Of a stretch of DNA of 64,000 nucleotides, positions 35,812-46,156 are shown piece after piece (within the stretch, counting starts at the first letter, position 1; the number at the start of each line of letters is the position of its first letter). Under the pieces are notes generated by a model, which worked only from the letters and a program-made list of their open reading frames with translations, did no database searches and had not been told where the DNA came from. The DNA lies in contig JAUILN010000004.1 in assembly GCA_030432695.1 (NCBI GenBank), forward strand, positions 186,001 through 250,000. The letters run 5' to 3'. Both the position numbers and the translations under genes were made by a program. The stretch comes from a bacterium (GTDB lineage: Bacteria; Planctomycetota; UBA1135; UBA2386).

Positions 35812-36492
35812 GCCTGTCGGATCGGCCCGCCGCGGGATGCCGGGGCCGCCGAGGCTCCATCCCCACGGCAGCCTCGCCGCGGAAGGGTCCGCGATGGCTG
35901 TCCCTAAGGCCGGCCCACCGGCCCAACCGATGAACCAAGCGACGCTCTCCACCATCGCGGTGGCGCAGCCCCATGGGAGGCTGCAGGCGAACCCCGAGGA
36001 GCGGGGTTGGAGCTTCGTGATCGAATCGCTCGCCGCGAGGCCGGAAGCCTCGGGCCGGCGCGCGATTCCGGGAGCTCGCTCGCCCGCCGCACGGAATCCC
36101 CGTGAGCGCGTAGCGGTGCTGTCCCCCGCGCCGGCAGGAGTCCGGTGCGTTTCGGTCGCTCTCCGCAGGTGCGGGGTCCGGCCCACAACCAAGGACGCGG
36201 TGTGCGTTCCCGAGTGTGACCCTGGAGGAAGCCGGGGCCGGGACGAGAGCGCCGCAGTGCCGCCCGATGAAGGGCGGCGGAACGGGGTGATCCGTTCCGA
36301 GAGTCCGCGCGGCAGGTCTGCCGCGCGGGGGAGAAGGTCCTCTGGACCCTCGTTCCCCCGACGCCGTTCTCGCGGGCCCGTGTGGGTCCCCGGCGTCTCC
36401 GAGTCGAAGTCCGGGAGGCGGCGAGGATCGTCGTGCACCGGACTCGTGCTCGCTCTTTGAGAGAGCGTCGAGACCGTCCCCCGACGGTCTCG
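35812..36492 (+). ncRNA. Candidate large structured RNA between rpsO and pnp
   Basis: No convincing gene lies in 35762-36690. Instead the sequence holds about sixteen short-loop stems in succession. Examples: CGCGGA/TCCGCG at 35878-35893; GGCCGG/CCGGCC at 35908-35923; GCAGCC/GGCTGC at 35965-35984; AACCCCG/CGGGGTT at 35990-36008; GATTCCG/CGGAATC at 36064-36098; GCCGCCC/GGGCGGC at 36259-36278; GGAACGG/CCGTTCC at 36279-36298; a 9-10 bp stem at 36306-36327; GACGCCG/CGGCGTC at 36360-36397; AGTCCGG/CCGGACT at 36408-36444; and a perfect 10-bp stem with a CCCC loop at 36469-36492. I do not recognise the family: RNase P, tmRNA and group II domain V motifs were not found. High GC raises the rate of chance stems. 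The strand is assumed from the neighbouring genes. Confidence 0.45.
36469..36492 (+). terminator. Strong hairpin, possible 3' end of the structured region
   Basis: CGAGACCGTC pairs perfectly with GACGGTCTCG around a CCCC loop. There is no U-tract after it, so a Rho-independent terminator is not proven; it could be a processing or pause site ahead of pnp. A smaller stem TCCTCC/GGAGGA lies about 140 bases further on, close to the pnp start. Confidence 0.4.
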
Positions 36493-36690
36493 GCCCGATG
36501 GACGACGCTCCGGTGACTTCCGGAGGCCTCGCAAGCGTGGAGGAGCCACGGCGCGAGGTGCGGCCCGTTCGCGCCGCCCGGTTCGTCACCGCCCGCGGTC
36601 TCGTGCGCCGGCCGATCGGTCGTGTTCCTCCTTCGGAGGATGCGGCTGCGTGATCGGCTTCGCAGTTGCCGCCGGCCACCCGAGAACAAG

Positions 36691-39600
36691 ATGGCTACCA
36701 AGAAGACCCCGACGCGCAAGACGAGCGCGCGCAAGACGGCTTCGACCAAGAAGTCGACCACCAAGAAGGCCTCCACGAAGAAGGCCACGACCAAGAAGGC
36801 GCCCGCAGGGAAGGCCCCCGCAGCCAGGGCGACCAGCAAGAAGGCTGGCAGCGACAAGTCTCCGGCGCGCGGCTCCTCGGGCGGCGCGAAGCGGAGCGGA
36901 GCGAAGGCGTCCCCGGGCGTCGGCGGAGCCCCGCTCAACGCACCCGTGGTCGTCAGCCGCGAGATCGGCGGCCGCACCCTGACCCTCGAGACCGGCCGGA
37001 TGGCGAAGCTCGCCGATGGCGCGATCGTCGCTCGCTACGGCGACACGATGGTCCTCGCCTCGGCACAGGCCGATAGCCGCGATCGGGAGGACATCGACTT
37101 CTTCCCGCTGACCGTCGACTACCGCGAGAAGGCGGCAGCGGCCGGCAAGTTCCCTGGCGGCTTCTTCAAGCGGGAGGGTCGCCCGACCACCCGCGAGATC
37201 CTGACCTGCCGGATCATCGACCGCTCGATCCGTCCGCTGTTCGCCGACGGCTTCAAGCGCGAGACCCAGGTGCTGAGCCAGGTGCTCGCCACCGACAAGG
37301 ACAACGACTCCGACATCGTCGCGGCGATCGCGTCGTTCGCGGCGCTGGCGATCAGCTCGATCCCCAACGGCCAGACGCTCGGCGCCTGCCGCATCGGGAT
37401 GATCGACGGCAAGCTGAAGATCAACCCGACCTGGAGCGATCTGCAGTCGAAGGACAACAAGCTCAACCTCACCGTCTCGGCGCACCGCGACGCGATCGTG
37501 ATGGTCGAGGCCGGTGCCGATCAGGTCAGCGAAGAGGTCGTCCTCGAGGCGCTGGAGCTGGCCCACGAGGTGTGCACCGAGATCGTCGAGATGATCGACG
37601 AGCTGGTCGAGCGGGCCGGCAAGGCCAAGCTCGAGATGAAGGCCCTCGCGAAGGATCCCGAACACGAGAAGCTCGCCAAGGCGATCGACAAGAAGTTCGG
37701 CGACCAGCTGCGAGCGGCGCCCGTTGGCGGCGGGGCGAAGGCCGACCGCGGTGCCGCGATGTCGGAGGCCAAGGCCGCGGTGAAGGCCGCGTTCCCGGCG
37801 CCTGCCGATTTGTCCGACAAGCAGAAGGACGCCTGGAGCAAGGCCGTCTCCGAGATCTGCGGCAAGCTGATCAAGCAGGGCGAGCGCGAGTCGATTCTCG
37901 ACGGTCGCCGCGCCGATGGTCGCGGCCACACCGACATCCGGCCGATCGAGGTCGAGGTCGGCCTGCTGCCGCGCGTCCACGGTTCGTCGCTGTTCACGCG
38001 CGGGGAGACCCAGGCGCTGTGCATCGCCACGCTCGGCACGGTCGACGACCAGCAGTTCATCGACGGCATCTACCCCGAGGACAAGAAGCGCTGGCTGCTG
38101 CACTACAACTTCCCGCCGTTCAGCGTCGGTGAGGTGCGTCGCACCGGTTCGCCGGGTCGTCGCGAGATCGGTCACGGCGCGCTTGCCGAGCGGGCCGTCG
38201 AGCAGGTCCTCCCGACCGCCGACGAGTTCGCCTACACCCTTCGGGTCACCTCGGAGATCCTCGAGTCGAACGGCTCGTCGTCGATGGCCACCGTCTGTGG
38301 CGCCACCCTGGCGCTGATGGATGCCGGTGTGCCCATCCAGCAGCCGGTCGCGGGCATCGCGATGGGCCTGGTCGTCGAGGGCGACGAGATCGCGATCCTG
38401 TCCGACATCCTCGGCTCCGAGGACCACTGCGGCGACATGGACTTCAAGGTCGCCGGCACCGGCAAGGGCATCACCGCCCTGCAGATGGACATCAAGTGCG
38501 AGGGCCTCACCCGTGAGACCCTGCAGACCGCGCTCGAGCAGGCCCGTCAGGGGCGTCTGCACATCCTGCGGAACATGCTCACCGTGATCCGCAAGCCGCG
38601 CGAGAAGGTCAGCAACCACGCGCCGCGCCTGGAGAGCTTCACGATCCCCGCCGACAAGATCGGTGCCCTGATCGGCCCGGGTGGACGCACCATCCGCGCG
38701 ATGCAGGAGGAGTTCGAGTGCCGCATCGCGGTGATGGACGAGGGCCGTGTCGAGGTCTGCGGACCGGACGGCCCGAAGGTCGAAGCCTGCATCCAGCGGA
38801 TCCAGGACATGACCGCCGAGGTCGAACTCGACAAGGTCTACAAGGGTCGGGTCACCAGCGTGAAGGAGTTCGGCGCCTTCGTGGAGATCCTGCCCGGCCA
38901 GGAAGGCCTGGTGCACGTCTCCGAGCTGTCGAACACCTTCATCCGCTCGGTCACGGACGCGGTGTCGGTCGGCGACGAGATCGAGGTCAAGGTCATCGAC
39001 ATCGATGATTTCGGCAAGGTCAAGCTCAGCCGCCGGGCGCTGTTGCCAGCCGCCGAGGAAGGCGAGCGCGAAGGTGGCGACGACCGGCCGCGTGGCCGTC
39101 GCGACCGCGAGGGACGGGATCGTGACGACCGGCGCGACCGCGACGAGCGTCGCGGTCGTGATCGCGACGACCGTGGTCGCGGCCGTGACCGGGATGATCG
39201 TGGCCGTGACGATCGTGGTCGGGGCCGCGGTCCGCGCCGTGACGAGCCCGAGGTGGTCGAGGCGGAGATCGACGAGTTCGAGCCCGAGGTCGACGCCGAG
39301 GAGGTGTCGTTGGAGGACGACGTCGAGGTGGTGGAGGAGTCGCAGCCGCGGCGCCGCCAGCGCCGTGAGCGTGGAGACGGCGAGCGTGGACCGCGTCGCG
39401 GCTCGCGCGACGACGAGGACCGCCCGCGTCGCCATCGCCACGCCGACGAAGACGGGGACGCACGGCCGCGTGGCCGCGGTCGTCGGGACGACGAGGACCG
39501 CCCCGCCCGTGACGACGACGATCGGCCGCGGAGCCGCCGTTCCCGGGATCGGGACGAGGAGCGCCCGGCCCGCGACGAGGACGACCGGCCGCGGAGCCGC

Positions 39601-39984
39601 CGCCGGCACCGTGACGACGACGAGCGTCCCGGCCACGACGAGGACGATCGGCCGCGGAGCCGTCGTCACCGTGATGACGGCGTTCGTCCGGCGCGTGACG
39701 ACGACGAGCGTCCGGCACGCGACGAGGGCGATCGCCCGGCGCGCGGCGGCCGGCGTTCGTTCCGGGACCGCGACGGCGCCGAGGACGATCGTTCGCGCCG
39801 CGGCCGCCACGCCGAGCGCGACGACGAGCCGCGCGACCGCGGTGGCCGCCGCAGCCGCCGCGACGACGACGGCGATCGCGGTGGCGACAGCTTCGGCGGC
39901 GAGGAGATCGTCGCGCCGCGCTTCGGTGCGGACGAGGGGGACGACGACCGTCCGCGCCGTCGCCGCCGCCGCCGCCGGGACTGA
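36691..39984 (+). CDS. pnp: Polyribonucleotide nucleotidyltransferase with long basic and charged tails
   Basis: A 1097-residue PNPase, against about 700 usually. The start at 36691 (MATKKTPTRKTSARKTASTK) begins an 80-residue Lys/Ala/Thr/Ser tail like histone H1 or eukaryote-like HU extensions. Residues about 88-400 and 400-640 are the two RNase PH domains with the linker helical domain (FFKREGRPTTREILTCRIID; HYNFPPFSVGEVRRTGSPGR; REIGHGALAERA). The KH domain is near 647-705 (IPADKIGALIGPGGRTIR), S1 near 715-785 (VYKGRVTSVKEFGAFVEILP). Then about 310 residues are almost only Arg, Asp, Glu and Gly (RDRDDRGRGRDRDDRGRDD). The enzyme degrades RNA 3' to 5' using phosphate; the tails may bind RNA or partners. 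Confidence 0.95.
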   Translation: MATKKTPTRKTSARKTASTKKSTTKKASTKKATTKKAPAGKAPAARATSKKAGSDKSPARGSSGGAKRSGAKASPGVGGAPLNAPVVVSREIGGRTLTLETGRMAKLADGAIVARYGDTMVLASAQADSRDREDIDFFPLTVDYREKAAAAGKFPGGFFKREGRPTTREILTCRIIDRSIRPLFADGFKRETQVLSQVLATDKDNDSDIVAAIASFAALAISSIPNGQTLGACRIGMIDGKLKINPTWSDLQSKDNKLNLTVSAHRDAIVMVEAGADQVSEEVVLEALELAHEVCTEIVEMIDELVERAGKAKLEMKALAKDPEHEKLAKAIDKKFGDQLRAAPVGGGAKADRGAAMSEAKAAVKAAFPAPADLSDKQKDAWSKAVSEICGKLIKQGERESILDGRRADGRGHTDIRPIEVEVGLLPRVHGSSLFTRGETQALCIATLGTVDDQQFIDGIYPEDKKRWLLHYNFPPFSVGEVRRTGSPGRREIGHGALAERAVEQVLPTADEFAYTLRVTSEILESNGSSSMATVCGATLALMDAGVPIQQPVAGIAMGLVVEGDEIAILSDILGSEDHCGDMDFKVAGTGKGITALQMDIKCEGLTRETLQTALEQARQGRLHILRNMLTVIRKPREKVSNHAPRLESFTIPADKIGALIGPGGRTIRAMQEEFECRIAVMDEGRVEVCGPDGPKVEACIQRIQDMTAEVELDKVYKGRVTSVKEFGAFVEILPGQEGLVHVSELSNTFIRSVTDAVSVGDEIEVKVIDIDDFGKVKLSRRALLPAAEEGEREGGDDRPRGRRDREGRDRDDRRDRDERRGRDRDDRGRGRDRDDRGRDDRGRGRGPRRDEPEVVEAEIDEFEPEVDAEEVSLEDDVEVVEESQPRRRQRRERGDGERGPRRGSRDDEDRPRRHRHADEDGDARPRGRGRRDDEDRPARDDDDRPRSRRSRDRDEERPARDEDDRPRSRRRHRDDDERPGHDEDDRPRSRRHRDDGVRPARDDDERPARDEGDRPARGGRRSFRDRDGAEDDRSRRGRHAERDDEPRDRGGRRSRRDDDGDRGGDSFGGEEIVAPRFGADEGDDDRPRRRRRRRRD

Positions 39985-40083
39985 TCCCGCGGCGCGGCCC
40001 GTGCCGGGTTCGTGCCTTCGTCGAAGTCGCGGGCTCGCATGGCCCACGACCGGATGGTCCCGCTCCGTTGTCCGGTTCCGGTC

Positions 40084-40167
40084 GAATCCGCCATCACTCC
40101 ATCCCCCGACTTGATCGGGGCTTGCGTGGATGGCGGCGGAGTGGCGAAATCTCCGCATGGCGGATTC
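40084..40167. promoter_or_regulatory. Inverted repeat across the start of the sigma-54 activator gene
   Basis: GAATCCGCCAT at 40084-40094 and its exact reverse complement ATGGCGGATTC at 40157-40167 flank the gene start, 62 bases apart. The same core (GGCGGAAT/GGCGGATT) recurs after the gene at 46121, 46156-46179, 46205 and 46293. This could be an operator for autoregulation or, if transcribed, a long-range stem hiding the start. Inference from recurrence only. Confidence 0.4.
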
Positions 40168-43100
40168 GTGGCGCTCTGGGCTCCCTGCCGGCCGACGCCA
40201 CGCGGGCGGGTTCCTGCTCGTGGTCCTCCTCGCTCTCTGCGGCCTCGGGGCTGCGAGCAAGGGCTCGGCTCAGGAGGAAGGTGCCTCCGCGGCCGCGCCG
40301 GCTCCGCCGCGGCAGGTCGTCCGGGTCCCCGAGCGGCTGACTCGGATCGAGGTCGACGGGGACCTGCGGGAATGGCGGGGCACGCCCCAGTTGGTCCTCG
40401 ACCAGCGCAGTCAGGTCCTCGACGACGACGGTCACTCGCGGGACGCCTGGGAAGGGCCGCGCGATTGTTCGGCCGAGTTCCGGATCGCCTACGACCCTTC
40501 GCACCTGTTCGTTGCCGGCGTGGTGCGCGACGACGGCCGGGTTCCGGGTCGGCTCCGTGAGCAGTGGCACCGGGGCGACGCCGTCGAGATCTTCCTCGAC
40601 CCCGGCCCACAGCCGCCGGTCGAGTCGCCGTTCGACGGATCGGTCATCCAGCTGTTCCTGATGCCGTTCGGCGAGCCGCGCGGCTGGGGTTGGATGGACT
40701 GGCGGGAGCGACCGGCGGTACCGCGCGGTGCCAGTCTGACCGGTATCGAGGTGGCGTTTCGAGACCTCGACGACGGCGTCGGCTACTCGTTCGAGGCGGT
40801 TCTCCCGTTCCACAACTTCCCCGACCTCGCCGGCCGGACGGAGATCGGATTCGGGATCGCCGTCGACGACCACGATCCCGAGCGTCCCGATCGCTACCAG
40901 TATCTGACGCCGCATGGCGAGCGGCTGGTCGACGTCCGCGACAACCTGTCGATCGCTGCGTTCGACGGTCCGCCGATCCTCCGGCCTACGGTGACGCCGT
41001 CGTTGGGGGTCTGGCCGTGGGTCAGTGGCAATGCTCCATGGATCGTAGGTCCGCTCGTCGGCGTGTTCGCGCTCGCCCTGCTGCTTTGGGGCTGGAGTGC
41101 GCTCAACCGCCGGATGCCGCGGCTCCGACCGCTCGGTCGGGCGCTCGGCCTGATCACCTTCGTGGTCGGCGCGGCATTGCCGGCCTGGTTGGCTGCCGAT
41201 CGGCGGGCGAGTCGACGCGACGAGTTGGAGCGCGCCGTCGAGGTGGTCCGCGAACTCGTACCCGAACTCCGTGGCAGTGTGCTGGATAGCTATCGCGGAC
41301 GCGACCGGGACGAGCGGCTCCTGGCGCTGCTGGACGGCAAGTCGATCTCCCGTGAGCAGAAGCTCAGCTACACGCTGCACGCCGATCTCGATCCCGGCGG
41401 CGACGTGGTCGGAGCGCGCAGTCGCGCGGTGCGCGAGTTCGGTGTCGATGTGCGCAACTACGACATGCCGTTGCCCGAGGGGGAGGTGGAGGTGTTCGAC
41501 TTCCGCGACGTGCTGCCGCCCGGCAATCTGCACGTGGTGGTCGCGCGCCCCCTGGTCGCGCCGATACGGCCCGTGCCGGTCGGCCCGCTCCGCGATCCGT
41601 TCCACGACGACGCCGAACTCGATGGCGGCGAACCCCAGGAGGATCCGGTCGTGCTGGGTGTCTCGCTCTACCGCGCGGGCGGTGGCGCGTCCGACAAGGT
41701 GCTCGAGTTCACAGGGGCGTTCGCCACGGTCAAGGACCCGGCGTTCGAGCGCCAGCGACTCGCCTACGGCACGATCGATCTGGAGGAGTCGGTCGAGTCG
41801 CTGCAGGTCGCCTGCATGCAGGGCCAGGGTGTCCGTCTGCTCGGGTTGACCTGGTCGCCACGTGATCCCGGCGCCGAGCCACAGCGTCCTTTGTCGTTGG
41901 GCCGCGACACGCTGGTCGGCGTGCCGACCGACCTCCGCAACCAGTACCCGGCCTCCGCGGGCTTCGAGCTGAGTCCGTTGATCGGCACCAAGACGGTATC
42001 GCTACCTGCCGATGCAGTGCGCGGCTCGAGCCGGATGTGGTTGGTCTACCACGGTCTCTATCGCCTGCTGATGCAGGACCAGATCGGCCGAGGCAGCGTG
42101 GTCTGCGAGCTGCGCATCGAGTTCGAGGACGAGCGGGACCCGGTCACGGTGCGGTTCGAGCACCAGCGCTCGATGCTCTTCAGTCAGGAGCGCTACAACC
42201 AGGAACTCGAGGAGGACTCCGAGGCGCAGGTCTTCCATCGTTGGCTCGGCGACGACCTCGAGCCGCGACTCGACCTTATCCGCGAAGTGCAGTTGCCGCC
42301 GGGCGCCGTGCCGGTGCGGCTGCACTTCCGCAACACCGGGCCCTACCCGATGCGGTTCCGTTCGTTGGTGTTCGGGCGAGAGGTCGAGACGGTGGTGGTG
42401 CGCGACCGCCAACAGCAGCGACTCCTGTCGCGCGAGGGCGGCGAGCAGCTGCTCGCGCCAGAGCTGCTCGATCGCCTCGGCCGGGTTTCGTTCGGTGTCT
42501 ACCGCAACGGCAAGCTCTCGGTCGCCGACAGCGATGGCGAACTCTGGCAGGATCGTGCCACCTTGCCGGTCGAGGCGCGTCGCCTTGCCAGCGCCGACGA
42601 GGGGGTCGCGAGGTCCGTAGAGCGCAGCGGCATGGTCGTCGACGAGTTCTACCTGCGACTCCGCGGCGAGGCCTGGTCCGATGCAATGCTCGGTGCTTTC
42701 CTCGTCGATCGCGAGCATGGCGAGTTCCTGACTTCGGTGAACCAGGTCGGGGCGCTGCTGATGCTCGGCTCGCTGCCGGTGTTGCTGCTGCTGCTGGCCG
42801 AGATCCTGTCGGTGTTCAACAGCCTTCGGATCCGACTGGTCTCCGTCCTCACGGTCGCGGCTCTGGTGCCGCTGTCGGTGCTGTCGCTGGTGCTGGTCGA
42901 CGTGCTCGAGGAGGACCACGAGACCCGGCTGCGCGAGGCGATGGTCGAGTCTGTCGCGTCGACCGCGGCACGGCTCGACGACGAGAAGGCGCAGATCCGC
43001 GAGTCGGTGAAGACCTGGCTCGACGACCTCGTGGAGTTCTTCCGGCCCCACCTCCAGTCCGATCCCGAGCCGCTCGCGGAGGATCTTCCGGCACGCCTGC

Positions 43101-46100
43101 AGCAGCGGCTGAAAGACCAGATGCCGCCGGCCTGGGGCGACTCCGGCTTCCTGCGCTTCGAGTTCACGCCTCATCCGGACCGTGCCGGGCTCATGCCGCT
43201 GGTGGCGGCGGTCGGCAACGTCGAGCTCCGAAACCTGGAAACCCAGCTGCGCGCGGATCCGGCAGTCCAGCTGGTCTGGGGCGTGCCGTTGCTCGGCGTG
43301 CGAGCCGCGGTGGAGGAGTCGCTCGGCACCTTCTCGCTGTCGGCCGGTCGACGAGTCGACTCTTCGCTACTGGCCGAGCCGGCTCGCGATCGCGGCATCG
43401 TGGTGTGTAGCGTCGATGGCTACCCGGTTGCCGTGGGCGGCAGTGAGAGCGTGCCAGCCGACGATCTCGAGGCGCACGCGCGACGTGCCGAGGTGATCCG
43501 GGCGCGGGCCGAGATGGTGGAGGCGCTGGCGTTGCGCGGCGACCCGCAGGTCGAGCGGCACGCCTCGGAGAGCGGCCAGGCGTGGGTGGCGGCCTATCAG
43601 CTGGTCCGGGGCCTGCAGGATGCTCCGCGTCTGCTGCTCGGCGTGGTCCGCTCCGATGCCGCCGCGACCCTCCCATTGGGCTTCGGCCGCGTGCCGGTAC
43701 GGGCGTTCTTCGTCGGCGTGGCCGGCATCCTGCTGTTGCTCTCGTTGTTCCTGTCGTTCGTGGTGACGGCGCGGATCTCGCGTCCGATCGAGCAGCTCGA
43801 GCAGGGCGCCGAGTCGCTGCGGCGCGGCGATCTCGACGTGCGGATCCGTTCCGACGAGGGCGGACAGATCGGTCGGCTCACCCGGACCTTCAACCACATG
43901 GCGGCCGACCTCCGCGGTCGGATCGAGGATCTGCGCCTGCTGAACCGGGGCATCCAGGAGCTGTCGAGCAAGCTCGAGCTGAACGACGTGATCTCGACCG
44001 CGGTCGGAGTCTTCTCTCGTCACGCCGGTGCCGACGCGGTGCGTCTGTTGCTCGTCGACCGAGAGCGCGATTCGGTCGTGCTGGTCGGCGGACCCGGGGA
44101 AGCGCTGGTCGATGCCGACGCATCGGAGGTGGGCGCCTTGCTCGGGGCTGTGGGGCCCTGTGCACTCGGTCTGCCCGGTTCGGCACTGGTCTCGGACCTG
44201 CCCGGATACCGCGTCGCGCTGGCGCTGCCGATGGTGGCAGGTGGACGGAGCCGTGGCGCGGTGCTCCTGCTCTTCGAGTCGATGCGTCCCGCCGAGGTGC
44301 CGCTCGAGCTGCTCGCGGCGATGTCCGCGCAGACCGCGGCGGCGCTCGAGAACGCGCGCCTGTACCACACCGCGGTCGAGGACGTGTACACCGGGGCGCT
44401 GCGACCCGAGTTCTTTCAGAACCGCGTGGTGGCAGAAGTCTCCGTGGCGGAGCGAGAGGGTCGCTCGCTGGCGCTATGTGGTCTGCGCTTCGCCGATGGT
44501 GAGGCCATCGCGGCAGTACTCGGCAAGGAGCGGCTCGGCCGGCTGATGGAGCAGCTGGTGCGGGTGGCCCGAGAGCAGCTCGGTGCGGATGCGATCATCG
44601 GGCGGGTCGGGCCGGCTTCGCTGTCGGCGCTGGTCCGCGGTCGTGAGCGTGCGCTTCTCGAACGGGCTCAGGCCGAGGTGGTGGCGGCGGTGCGAAGCTT
44701 CGACGTGGAGCTGCCGACCCGATTGGCTCCCTTGCGGATCCTGACCGGTCTGGCCTGCTATCCCGAGGAAGCGGCCTCGGGCGAGTTCCTGATCGACGCG
44801 CTGGCGACGCGACTGGCAGCTGGCGCGCAGCCGTCCGATGCAGCGGCGCGGGATCCCGGCCCCGGCGTCGTCCTGCAGAGCCCGGCGATGCAACCGGTGG
44901 TTCGCACCCTCGAGCGGGTGGCGCCGACCGATATCTCGGTGCTGCTGATCGGCGAGACCGGCACCGGCAAGGAGGTGCTGGCCGATCTCCTGCACCGCTG
45001 GAGTCGCCGGGCCTCGGGGCCGCTGGTGAAGGTCCATTGCGCGGCGTTGCCGGAGAGCCTGCTGCAGTCCGAGCTGTTCGGGCACGAGAAGGGTGCTTTC
45101 ACGGGCGCGCAGGAGCGCAAGCTCGGTCGCTTCGAGCAGGCCCAGGGCGGCACGATCTTCCTCGACGAGATCGGCGAGATCTCGCTCGACGTGCAGGTGA
45201 AGCTCCTACGCGTGCTTCAGGAGCGGGAGATCGATCGGGTCGGCGGCTCGCGGCCGGTTCCGGTCGACGTGCGGGTCGTGGCAGCGACCAACCGGGACGT
45301 CGAGGAGATGGTCCGCGATGGGCGCTTCCGTGAGGATCTGTACTACCGTCTGCAGGGCATGCTGATCCACGTGCCGCCGCTGCGTGAGCGCAAGCAGGAG
45401 ATCCCGGCACTGGTCGAGCAGTTCCGTCGCCTGGCGGTGGCCGAGGGGCACACGCGTGCCAGGGGATTCGCCCCCGCGGCGATGGACTGGCTGTTCCGCC
45501 AGGCGTGGCCGGGCAATGTCCGCGAGCTGAAGAACGCGGTGTTCAGGGCCTTGGTCCTGGCGCGGGGCGAGCAGGTCGAGCGAGCGGACTTCGCTGGGCT
45601 GGACCAGCTCGTGGCTGCGTCGGATCCGATCGTCGTGCGGGTCGACGAGGTCTCGGCCCCGGAGCGGCCTCTGCCGGAGCCTCCGGTGCCTGGAACCGTG
45701 GTGTCGGCCGGGGCCGGGCCGGTCGAAACGACTTCGGCACCCGGGGGCGAGGTCTCCACCAGTCGTGCCCCTGGTGAGGTTCGGGAGGCGGCCGGGTCTG
45801 GCGTCGGTACCGACCGGATGGTGGCGCCGTCTCAGGAGGACCCGCCACGCCCGGCGGAGCCTCCTGGGGAGCGGGCGGCGGCCGAGCGCCACGCCAGGAA
45901 TGATGCTCCCGAGGTGTCTGGCAACGGAGGCCTCGATCCGCGGGGTGCCCGGATTCTCGCCCTGCTGGCCGTCGAGCCCGAGATCACAACGTCCCAGGTT
46001 TCGGAGCGGCTCGAGGTCAGTGCCCGCACTGCGCTCCGGCTGCTGTCGCAGTTGGTGGAGTCCGGTTCGATCGAGCGGCTCGGCAAGCGCCGTGGAGCTC

Positions 46101-46156
46101 GATACCGCCAGATCCGCGCTGATTCCGCCAAGCCGGAGAACTCCAGTGACGGATGA
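40130..46156 (+). CDS. Giant membrane-bound sigma-54 activator with sugar-binding-like ectodomain
   Basis: A 2008-residue protein; an alternative start is 40157. After a signal-like helix, residues about 64-280 resemble a CBM9/DOMON carbohydrate-binding domain ([33 protein letters not shown]). Membrane helices lie near 303-323, 340-358, 875-897, 904-926 and 1193-1217, with extracytoplasmic segments between. Then come HAMP (about 1211-1260, [20 protein letters not shown]), GAF (1280-1407), a degenerate GGDEF-like domain (1417-1560) and the sigma-54 AAA+ domain (1587-1807) with Walker [15 protein letters not shown], and FREDLYYRL. The C-terminus is a winged-helix-like HTH ([20 protein letters not shown]), not the usual Fis type. 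It appears to combine receptor and transcription activator in one polypeptide. Confidence 0.9.
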   Translation: MAAEWRNLRMADSWRSGLPAGRRHAGGFLLVVLLALCGLGAASKGSAQEEGASAAAPAPPRQVVRVPERLTRIEVDGDLREWRGTPQLVLDQRSQVLDDDGHSRDAWEGPRDCSAEFRIAYDPSHLFVAGVVRDDGRVPGRLREQWHRGDAVEIFLDPGPQPPVESPFDGSVIQLFLMPFGEPRGWGWMDWRERPAVPRGASLTGIEVAFRDLDDGVGYSFEAVLPFHNFPDLAGRTEIGFGIAVDDHDPERPDRYQYLTPHGERLVDVRDNLSIAAFDGPPILRPTVTPSLGVWPWVSGNAPWIVGPLVGVFALALLLWGWSALNRRMPRLRPLGRALGLITFVVGAALPAWLAADRRASRRDELERAVEVVRELVPELRGSVLDSYRGRDRDERLLALLDGKSISREQKLSYTLHADLDPGGDVVGARSRAVREFGVDVRNYDMPLPEGEVEVFDFRDVLPPGNLHVVVARPLVAPIRPVPVGPLRDPFHDDAELDGGEPQEDPVVLGVSLYRAGGGASDKVLEFTGAFATVKDPAFERQRLAYGTIDLEESVESLQVACMQGQGVRLLGLTWSPRDPGAEPQRPLSLGRDTLVGVPTDLRNQYPASAGFELSPLIGTKTVSLPADAVRGSSRMWLVYHGLYRLLMQDQIGRGSVVCELRIEFEDERDPVTVRFEHQRSMLFSQERYNQELEEDSEAQVFHRWLGDDLEPRLDLIREVQLPPGAVPVRLHFRNTGPYPMRFRSLVFGREVETVVVRDRQQQRLLSREGGEQLLAPELLDRLGRVSFGVYRNGKLSVADSDGELWQDRATLPVEARRLASADEGVARSVERSGMVVDEFYLRLRGEAWSDAMLGAFLVDREHGEFLTSVNQVGALLMLGSLPVLLLLLAEILSVFNSLRIRLVSVLTVAALVPLSVLSLVLVDVLEEDHETRLREAMVESVASTAARLDDEKAQIRESVKTWLDDLVEFFRPHLQSDPEPLAEDLPARLQQRLKDQMPPAWGDSGFLRFEFTPHPDRAGLMPLVAAVGNVELRNLETQLRADPAVQLVWGVPLLGVRAAVEESLGTFSLSAGRRVDSSLLAEPARDRGIVVCSVDGYPVAVGGSESVPADDLEAHARRAEVIRARAEMVEALALRGDPQVERHASESGQAWVAAYQLVRGLQDAPRLLLGVVRSDAAATLPLGFGRVPVRAFFVGVAGILLLLSLFLSFVVTARISRPIEQLEQGAESLRRGDLDVRIRSDEGGQIGRLTRTFNHMAADLRGRIEDLRLLNRGIQELSSKLELNDVISTAVGVFSRHAGADAVRLLLVDRERDSVVLVGGPGEALVDADASEVGALLGAVGPCALGLPGSALVSDLPGYRVALALPMVAGGRSRGAVLLLFESMRPAEVPLELLAAMSAQTAAALENARLYHTAVEDVYTGALRPEFFQNRVVAEVSVAEREGRSLALCGLRFADGEAIAAVLGKERLGRLMEQLVRVAREQLGADAIIGRVGPASLSALVRGRERALLERAQAEVVAAVRSFDVELPTRLAPLRILTGLACYPEEAASGEFLIDALATRLAAGAQPSDAAARDPGPGVVLQSPAMQPVVRTLERVAPTDISVLLIGETGTGKEVLADLLHRWSRRASGPLVKVHCAALPESLLQSELFGHEKGAFTGAQERKLGRFEQAQGGTIFLDEIGEISLDVQVKLLRVLQEREIDRVGGSRPVPVDVRVVAATNRDVEEMVRDGRFREDLYYRLQGMLIHVPPLRERKQEIPALVEQFRRLAVAEGHTRARGFAPAAMDWLFRQAWPGNVRELKNAVFRALVLARGEQVERADFAGLDQLVAASDPIVVRVDEVSAPERPLPEPPVPGTVVSAGAGPVETTSAPGGEVSTSRAPGEVREAAGSGVGTDRMVAPSQEDPPRPAEPPGERAAAERHARNDAPEVSGNGGLDPRGARILALLAVEPEITTSQVSERLEVSARTALRLLSQLVESGSIERLGKRRGARYRQIRADSAKPENSSDG

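Noticed and set aside
35837..36460. 207-residue plus-strand frame in the rpsO-pnp spacer
   Set aside because: Arg/Ser/Pro-rich with no domain or start signal; stems across it explain the sequence better.
35812..36492. RNase P RNA or tmRNA
   Set aside because: The conserved GAGGAAAGTCCGGGC and ACAGAA elements of RNase P and the tRNA-like end of tmRNA were looked for and not found on either strand.
40157..40159. Alternative ATG for the sigma-54 activator
   Set aside because: Plausible, but its ribosome binding site is no better than at 40130; listed as alternative rather than chosen.
36586..40260. 1224-residue minus-strand frame over pnp
   Set aside because: Shadow of PNPase; the repetitive Val/Thr/Ala content comes from the Arg/Asp tail read backwards.
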